A stretch of DNA of 64,000 nt from contig CM075186.1 of assembly GCA_037577475.1 (NCBI GenBank), positions 30,216,334-30,280,333 on the forward strand, read 5' to 3'. Source of the stretch: Chaunax sp. Z400. Lineage: Eukaryota > Chordata > Actinopteri > Lophiiformes > Chaunacidae. Below, piece after piece: positions 50,901 through 61,026 of the stretch (positions within the stretch are counted from its first letter, which is position 1; each line of letters starts with the position of its first letter). Below the pieces are notes generated by a model that had not been told where the DNA came from, ran no database searches, and saw only the letters and a list, made by a program, of their open reading frames with translations. The position numbers and the translations under genes are program-made.

Positions 50901-53900
50901 ACAGCAAAGGCCCGGTCACCTCTGGTTCTTAATTTGGACCGAGGAATGTTCAAGAGCATTTGGTCTGTTGACCAGAGTGCTCTGGCTGGAGAGTGCAGGT
51001 GCAAGAGCTCCGTTAAATAAGAAGGTGTTAACCCATCTAATGCCTTAAAACAGTCAGCAGAATCTTAAAAACTATGTGATACTGTACAGGAAGCCAGTGG
51101 AGAGACGCTAAAACTGGAGTTATGTGTTCCTGTTTCTTCCTTCCAGTTAGCAGGTGGTCTGCTGCATTTTGTACCAGCTGCAGGAGGCGGAGAGATGATT
51201 GTTCCAGACCAACATATAAGGAGTTGCAGTAATCAATTTGAGATGTAATAAAGGCATGAATGACTCTCTCCAAGTCTTTGGGAGAGACATAGGCCTTAAC
51301 CAGTGATGGGTGAAAAGAAAAAGAGGTGCAAACTAATCTGCTGACATCATCCAGATCTGGATGTGGATTTTGTTTGTCCACCTGCGACCCTCCCAAAGGA
51401 GCACTTTGGACAACCTCTAAGTGTTTCACACACAGATTAGAACCACAGAACTCAGAGCAGAGACCAGATGAAACGTTTAACAAAGATTTATTTTAAATAA
51501 CGTGCACAAATGAATCCAAAAACAAAGAAACAAGATAGATTGAGGTAGGTAGCAGATGACCAGACTCACAGCTTGAACAGATAGATCTCCATAGAATGGA
51601 TGGATCTGCTGCACAGAGGATAAATGTCAGGATCAGGCAAACAAACAGGTTTCCCGAAATCTGAAGTCAGATGTGTTGCCACCAGGTATGACGGATGATA
51701 GGACAGATACTGGATGTGGACAGGTGATGAGGAGATACATGATGAAGGCAACTAGTTCAACCTTGTGACCTGATCGGCCAATCGCTGAGCAGAATTTGGC
51801 GTTTATTTTTGCAAAACAAAAGTTGTTTCTCTTCACCAAAAGACAAAATTCTAAGGTAAAAATGCAACGGAGATCTGTTAATTTATAGCTAAAGGCTGTT
51901 CAAATGTCCATAGATAAATATATGCTTAGATGTATGTATGTCTGGAAAAATGAAGCTGGCAAATGGAGCAGCTAGCTGTAGTGCAGCAAATGTACAGTTT
52001 TGTCTCATTGTGCAAGTGTTAAATAAAACAACGAGTCTCCAAGAACCCAGTAAAGAGCCGTTCTTGTTCCAACTCAAGTGAAAGGGGCTTAAACCCAAAG
52101 TAGCTACAGCTGGAGCAGAGAAAAGTCTGTGTTGAACAAAAGGTTCATTGTAATGATTTCCACCTCCCCATTTTCACTGGCTCAGAAACAGAACACAATG
52201 GCAGGTCGTCTGCTGGCTAATTAGGATGAATGAGCAAGAAGCCAACATGTGTACAATGTGTGTGGCAGTCAACACTGAGATAAGGAGCATCCAGTGGGGA
52301 GGTCAACACTGAGATAAGGAGCATCCAGTGGGGAGGTCAACACTGAGATAAGGAGCATCCAGTGGGGGGTCAACACTGAGATAAGGAGCATCCAGTGGGG
52401 GGGTCAACACTGAGATAAGGAGCATCCAGTGGGGGGTCAACACTGAGATAAGGAGCATCCAGTGGGGAGGTCAACACTGAGATAAGGAGCATCCAGTGGG
52501 GGGTCAACACTGAGATAAGGAGCATCCAGTGGGGAGGTCAACACTGAGATAAGGAGCATCCAGTGGGGAGGTCAACACTGAGATAAGGAGCCCGAGCATC
52601 CAGTGGGGAGATCAACACTGAGATAAGGAGCATCCAGTGGGGGGTCAACACTGAGATAAGGAGCATCCAGTGGGGGGGTCAACACTGAGATAAGGAGCAT
52701 CCAGTGGGGAGGTCAACACTGAGATAAGGAGCATCCAGTGGGGGGGTCAACACTGAGATAAGGAGCATCCAGTGGGGGGTCAACACTGAGATAAGGAGCC
52801 CGAGCATCCAGTGGGGGGGTCAACACTGAGATAAGGAGCATCCAGTGGGGGGTCAACACTGAGATAAGGAGCCCGAGCATCCAGTGGGGGGTCAACACTG
52901 AGATAAGGAGCATCCAGTGGGGGGGTCAACACTGAGATAAGGAGCATCCAGTGGGGGGAGGTCAACACTGAGATAAGGAGCCCGAGCATCCAGTGGGGGG
53001 GGTCAACACTGAGATAAGGAGCATCCAGTGGGGAGGTCAACACTGAGATAAGGAGCATCCAGTGGGGGGAGGTCAACACTGAGATAAGGAGCCCGAGCAT
53101 CCAGTGGGGGGGTCAACACTGAGATAAGGAGCCCGAGCATCCAGTGGGGGGGTCAACACTGAGATAAGGAGCCCGAGCATCCAGTGGGGGGGTCAACACT
53201 GAGATAAAGAGCCCCAGCATCCAGTGGGGGGGGTCAACACTGAGATAAAGAGCCCGAGCATCCAGTGGGGGGGGGTCAACACTGAGATAAGGAGCCCGAG
53301 CATGCAGTGGGGGGGGGTCAACACTGAGATAAGGAGCATCCAGTGGGGAGGTCAACACTGAGATAAGGAGCCGGAGCATCCAGTGGGGGGGGGTCAACAC
53401 TGAGATAAGGAGCCCGAGCATGCAGTGGGGGGGGGTCAACACTGAGATAAGGAGCATCCAGTGGGGAGGTCAACACTGAGATAAGGAGCCCGAGCATCCA
53501 GTGGGGAGGTCAACACTGAGATAAGGAGCATCCAGTGGGGAGGTCAACACTGAGATAAGGAGCATCCAGTGGGGGGGTCAACACTGAGATAAGGAGCATC
53601 CAGTGGGAGGGTCAACACTGAGATAAGGAGCATCAAGTGGGGGGGTCAACACTGAGATAAGGAGCCCGAACATCCAGTGGGGGGGTCAACACTGAGATAA
53701 GGAGCCCGAGCATGCAGTGGGGGGGTCAACACTGAGATAAGGAGCCCGAGCATCCAGTGGGGAGGTCAACACTGAGATAAGGAGCCCGAGCATCCAGTGG
53801 GGGGGTCAACACTGAGATAAGGAGCATCCAGTGGGAGGGTCAACACTGAGATAAGGAGCCCGAGCATCCAGTGGGGGGGGTCAACACTGAGATAAAGAGC

Positions 53901-56900
53901 CCCAGCATCCAGTGGGGGGGGTCAACACTGAGATAAAGAGCCCGAGCATCCAGTGGGGGGGGGTCAACACTGAGATAAGGAGCCCGAGCATGCAGTGGGG
54001 GGGGGGTCAACACTGAGATAAGGAGCATCCAGTGGGGAGGTCAACACTGAGATAAGGAGCCCGAGCATCCAGTGGGGAGGTCAACACTGAGATAAGGAGC
54101 ATCCAGTGGGGAGGTCAACACTGAGATAAGGAGCATCCAGTGGGGGGTCAACACTGAGATAAAGAGCCCGAGCATCCAGTGGGGAGGTCAACACTGAGAT
54201 AAGGAGCATCCAGTGGGGAGGTCAACACTGAGATAAGGAGCATCCAGTGGGGAGGTCAACACTGAGATAAGGAGCCCGAGCATCCAGTGGGGGGGTCAAC
54301 ACTGAGATAAGGAGCATCCAGTGGGAGGGTCAACACTGAGATAAGGAGCCCGAGCATCCAGTGGGGAGGTCAACACTGAGATAAGGAGCATCCAGTGGGG
54401 GGGTCAACACTGAGATAAGGAGTATCCAGTGGGGGGGGGTCAACACTGAGATAAGGAGCCCGAGCATCCAGTGGGGGGGTCAACACTGAGATAAGGAGCA
54501 TCCAGTGGGAGGGTCAACACTGAGATAAGGAGCATCCATTGGAGGGGTCAACACTGAGATAAGGAGCCCGAGCATCCAGTGGGGAGGTCAACACTGAGAT
54601 AAGGAGCATCCAGTGGGGGGGCGTCAACACTGAGATAAGGAGTATCCAGTGGGGGGGGTCAACACTGAGATAAGGAGCCCGAGCATCCAGTGGGGAGGTC
54701 AACACTGAGATAAGGAGTATCCAGTGGGGGGGGTCAACACTGAGATAAGGAGCCCGAGCATCCAGTGGGGGGGTCAACACTGAGATAAGGAGCCCGAGCA
54801 TCCAGTGGGGAGGTCAACACTGAGATAAGGAGCATCCAGTGGGGGGGGTCAACACTGAGATAAGAAGCATCCAGTGGGGGGGGGGGGTCAAGACTGAGAT
54901 AAGAAGCATCCAGTGGGGGGGGTCAACACTGAGATAAGGAGCATCCAGTGGGAGGGTCAACACTGAGATAAGGAGCCCGAGCATCCAGTGGGGGGGTCAA
55001 CACTGAGATAAGGAGCATCCAGTGGGGGGGCATACAATGAGATAAAGAGCCCGAGCATCCAGTGGGGGGGGTCAACACTGAGATAAAGAGCCCGAGCATC
55101 CAGTGGGGGGGTCAACACTGAGATAAGAAGCCCGAGCATCCAGTGGGGGGGTCAACACTGAGATAAGGAGTATCCAGTGGGGGGGTCAACACTGAGATAA
55201 GGAGCCCGAGCATCCAGTGGGGGGTCAACACTGAGATAAGGAGTATCCAGTGGGGGGGTCCCAGTCTGGACTTATCTCAGTAGAAGTTACACCAACAATC
55301 CCAGCTCATCAAGCTGCTTCATGTTGTGTCTCATCCATCAGTCAGTTCAATCATTCAAAAATACTCTTCAAAATGATGTACTAAACAAAGTAGAAATCTA
55401 AACCCTTTATAAATGCAGGGTTCAGACTATTCTTCAGAATAAATCCCTGACTATTCCTTGACTTTTCCATGACACATTTAAGAAATAGTCTGACCAACCA
55501 TCACCATGAAACAATGAAAAACAGTCCATTTTAAAGCCTCCCCAAACCTTATAGATCATCCATTCAAAATATTGTTATTCAATATTGGCACTTATATTAG
55601 ATATATTGTAAAATCTATTTTTTCAGTTTTTGATAAAGGACCCTGACTTTTCATACGTTTAATTAATTTCCCTTCCACATTTAAAACTCCCTGATGTTTC
55701 CCAGACCTGGATGTTTTAATGTTCTCCCTGACTTTTCCCTGACCAGTATTAGGATGTATATTATTTTTCAATCTTGTCCCAGCTAGTCTGAACCCTGAAC
55801 TATGACTGAAAGGTATTGAATGACTGTTGTAGATTCATCTACATACTTAGTTTGTTGTTTGTACTAATTTGATCTGATAATCTGTGATTAACATATTAGT
55901 AAGGGACCACTGTAAGATGGACTCAGCCTTTAATTCCTAATTGAAGTCTTATGCAAACTTCATACCTTCCTATCCTGTGTATGCTCTAGGCAACCAATTG
56001 GATGCCACTTTGGGTCTGTGTTGGCCAGAAACATTGGAGACGGCCAGGGCTGGATTCGACGGCATTCCACCTGAAGACCTGCCCCCACTGAGCCGACAGC
56101 AAACAGAACTAGCCATGGAAATACTGAAAATACTGTTCAATGTCACATTTGACACAAACAGACGCAAAGTCGACGAGGTACTGAAGAACATTACAATATA
56201 TTCTAGTAACTGTGATTCCATCCACAATCATCAGAATTAGAATCTAGTCTTTTCAGAAACACCTGCGCTGTTGTTTTGTTTGTGTGTCATCATCATGTAC
56301 CTTATCATCATATCATATCATATCATATCATATCATATAATATATCATATAATGTATCATATCATATCATATCATATATCATATAATATATATAATTTCA
56401 TATCATATAATATATCATATCATATGTGATATCATATCATATCATATCATATCATGTCTTATTTCAGCCTTAGTGTGCTTCAGCTCTCCAGAAATGTTCT
56501 CCTGGGGTTGACACATCCAGGCTACCATACCTTGACTAGTTCTTCTGCTGTCCGTAGGCTGATAGTACTTTGAGCTAAATGGGTTGATCAGTTTCACCAT
56601 TTGACTTTAGCATGCTAGTATAGTGACCTTTATTGACATCCTAATTAGCATTAAACAAAAACTGGAGTTGATTTTAATGTTTTGCATGTCATTAACCAAA
56701 GTATTTGACACCTTGAAACATTAATCTGACTGAAGATCGCGTTCTTTTATCTTGAGGGGGACATGAATGTCTCAACCAAGTTTAGAGATATTTCACAAGA
56801 TTAGTCAAAGCTCTGACCTGTTGGTTCCCGAGAAGAAATGTCAAAGAATTACTAAAGCCAGCAGAATTCATCCTCTGGAGATACTGAATAATTTTAACAA

Positions 56901-59900
56901 AATTATTGTAATCAGTATCCAATCAAATCCATCCGTCCGTCCGTCCGTCCATCCATCCATTTTCTTCCATTTATGCAGGGTTGGGTCAAGTTGGCAGCAA
57001 AAGCAGGGTATTCTAGATGTCATATCTAGCAACACTTTCCAACTCCTTCTGGGGGTTTCTGAGGTGTTTACAGGCTAGATGAGGAATGAAATCCCTTCAG
57101 CCATACTACGGTGTAAGCTTGTATCTACAACCTCATTCACTACCTCATTCACACTGCATTTTCCCATCACTCATGAACAGGAACCTGAGATACAGTCTTT
57201 AGGGTATACAAAAAGTCAGTCAGATCTTTGTGCTCCTGTTTCCTGAGACAATTTACTGACTCACTGACAGAAATGTCCACCAAGGACATTTGTTCTCAGG
57301 CACGATCCATTCTTGTTTTATAAATGAGACATTCAATGAAAAACAACATTATCACAATGTTCATGACAGAAATGTTTATGCTGTGCTTGCAAGAAACATT
57401 TCCTTGTATCAATATCAGAAAACTCCATAACATGTATGTACAGTATGTAACAATACATGTATGTACCGTCTGTGTGAAGGAGGAGGCAGCGGAGTACAGA
57501 CATTTGGGAGCCATACTGAGACACTGTCTGATGAGCCATGCAGACGGAGAGGAGCGGACTGAGGAGTTCCACAGGTAGGACAACACACATTCTACTGGTG
57601 TATTTTACAGTCACTGTTTGTCCATGACTCAGTCCCCTTCCCCTGTTTTTCTCAGCCATACAGTTAACCTGCTAGGTAACCTCCCTCTGCCCTGTTTGGA
57701 TGTGCTGTTGATGCCTAAGGTACAACAAGGCTCCATCGAGTACATGGGGGTCAACATGGATGCTGTCAACATGCTGCTGGAATTCATGGAGAAAAGACTG
57801 GATCAAGTAAGACATGACTATTTGTAGGTGGGTTCATCACCTCCAATACTGTGATAATAAGTGAAAATCTATGAATCATGACCTGAATGACATGAAACAA
57901 TACTTTTAAAATGTGATGGATTAATATTGATACAATATTTGTTTGGTTTAAAGATGTGCATTTCTTCTGTTCTGAGGCAAAAGAAAACAGTTGAACACAA
58001 CAGGGTAAAATGCTATATTTCCTATCCTGGACATACATCAGTAGTCGTATGTTAGCTGATTCATGAATGGTGTCTATGTGGTTCTAATAGTAGCAAAGTA
58101 AAAGGATGGCATTTGGTACAATTTTCCAGCTAAAACTCTGATCTGTTTTTATAGGTACACTTTTTGCAAATGCAGCTGATTAATAAACTGATGGTCAGTG
58201 GACAAATAGGAACCATGATTGACCAGGTTCCTGACAGACATTAGTGCAAACAAGCTAATCACATTTACATTCTTCTTAAAGGGTGATTGATACTTATGTA
58301 CAATTTAGATTGTCAGCTGGACAAGAAACAGAATAGGCCTACTGAAGCTATGGCCTCTTTCAAACACGCATTATTTCCCTTCTCTGTGACCCCTTCGGTT
58401 TGTTCAAACTGTACCAGACTAAGGTGTCACAACGCCACCTCAGTGTGTGTGTTCACCGTGTATGTCGGCGTTCTGCAACGTTAAGAGGTGTGACGTACGA
58501 CACAACAGTGAACATTAAAGCTGATCTATTTCACTATAGCCCCATTTTCACTGCATAGTACCAGCTCAACTCAACTCCACTTCCCCAAATATCCTTGAAG
58601 GTGGAGTCTCTAAATCAGAAACAATCATTGGTTCAGGTGGATGAAAATGTGATGATGTCAGAGCTGATCTGTGCATCCCTGGTATGTTACAAGCAGATTG
58701 TATGTTTGTTGTGAACCAGTCTATCTATGGTGCAGCCTGTTGTCTGAATATTGCACCAGGAAAAATACTGCACCATTGACTTTAGACCAGGTGTTAGTTG
58801 GTCATTGGCACTGTAGCTTGCTGCTGACGACTCATTTTAAGACCCATGGGTGCATAGATGGGTGTTAGTACTTAAGCTGAAAAATTACAACTGCATTGTT
58901 TGGAAACGAGCAATCACAGCCACAGAATGATCTCACAAAATGATTGGACAAGTCGTGTTTGATGAACCAGACTTATTTGCATTTGCAGTTCAGCTGATAA
59001 TTTTATTTATCATGTGTCTGTGTCTTTGTCCATCTATGAGGGACACAAGCTGAAGGAGACCCTTCTCCCATCACTGAACTTGCTGACTGAGAGTGCCTGC
59101 ATCCACCGAGAGACCAGGAAGTTCCTCAGGTCAAAGGTCAGTTCTAGGCTGAGGCAAAGAGACTCCATGATCAAGAGATGAGTTATGAGTACTGTCGGTG
59201 TGTTTATGGCTCAGGTATCCGTGTGTGTTTAGGTGCTGCCCCCACTGCGTGATGTGAAGAACCGACCGGAGGTGGGCAGTGCTCTGAGGAACAAACTGGT
59301 CCGTCTCATGACACACATTGACACTGATGTCAAGGACTGTGCTGCTGAATTCCTCTTTGTTCTCTGCAAAGAAAGTGGTAAGGGAAATATACTGAGCAAC
59401 AGTGGAAACGCATCATTTAAAAAACCCAATATTTTCCTTTCACTAGCCCTAATCTACTGAAACAAAAAACCATGTGATTCACTGAATAGACTTTTTAAAG
59501 TACCCACAACCAAAACATGTTAAATCATGAATAACCATCATTTAGTCATAACATAGAAATAACAGTCATTGGTGCATTTCAGAGTAAACCATGATGTTGG
59601 TGAGATTTTTCTCTGCATGATTGAAAAGACCTGGTCAAGGTGATAATTTACTGGGTCTAATTAATGTCCTACTGAAACAACTGATGATGTCATGATTCCC
59701 AAAAAAATGGGCAGTTGGGATGCTGATGATGATGATGGTCTGAACTCTGCAGACACGTGTAGCACAGATGTTCCAGATGTTATGGCTGAATGCAAAGCGG
59801 ACAGAGATCACATTTAGTGACAAGTCCAGATTTAACTTGTACACAGCTGATGGTCGTTGGCGTTTGTATTGTCGCCATGGAGACTGCTCTCCTGCCGTAT

Positions 59901-60945
59901 AGATCCAGGAGTGGATCGTTTGGTGTTGTAGTCATGAAGTGGGGGGGATGTATAATTTATCTGGATAAAATATAATAAAATAAATGAAAATAAATATATT
60001 TTGAAAGGTTACTTTGCTTCAAATTGTTTCATATTTGAAATATATATTTTTTAAATTTAGTGTTATTGTAACCTCTAATTTCATACTAGAGCTGTTGAGT
60101 GTCACATAACTCAGAACTCAGACAGAGCTAATGGATGAAAGTTTAACAAAAGGTTTATTTTAAATGGTGCAGGAGCAGACTGGGCAAAGAGCAGGACAGG
60201 CAGAGTAATCCTCTTCATCCAGATCATATCACAACAGATCTCAGAGTGTGTCTGGAGCAAATGAGATGACCTGAGGCAGAAAACACAAGGATCAGGACCA
60301 AACAGACAAAATAAACTAGAAACAAGCAGATTCTAGGAGTCTCACATTACCACTGTGAACTATGGACGAATCAACAAATACTGAGTAGACAACTAGGATT
60401 TATGTACTGTGGAGACCAGGTGGATCTGATGAGATGATTGGCAAAGGTGATCAGGAGAGGAGGAGGCTGAGAAGCAGGTCACAACAGCCACGCCCAGGAA
60501 ACACAGACAATCACAGACGGGAGAGAGACAGACGGGAACATGAGCGAGGATATGACAACAACTGATCCTGACAACAAGCTTCAAGTTTGAGAAGGAGGAG
60601 AATATGACACCGTGTCTTAAAACTGAAGGTGCTCTGAACATTTAGACAGCATCGTCTTTCTGACTCAAAGATGAAACCAAAAACTAGTTGGAAACTTGTA
60701 ACAAGTTTGTTGACAAGTCTGCCATCTCCTGTCCTTCTGTGGACCAGCTCTTGACCGGGGCGCTCCCTCTGTGGCCCCTGGCTGGCTTTCCCTTGGGGTC
60801 GGTGTGTGGTTCACCCGGGGCCACATGAGCTTGTGCCCTTCAGGCTCTGTGGGGCCGTGGGGCGCCGTGGTGGTTCAGGTCCTTCTCTGTCTACCGCTGG
60901 GGGGGTTGTAGCGACCCCCCCACTTAAAACCACATCCAGTGACAA

Positions 60946-61026
<81 letters not shown>

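Noticed and set aside
52268..55260. CRISPR-like or protein-repeat array
   Set aside because: No unique spacers; unit length varies with the G run; the frames it creates shift between units. It lies within a ric8a intron.
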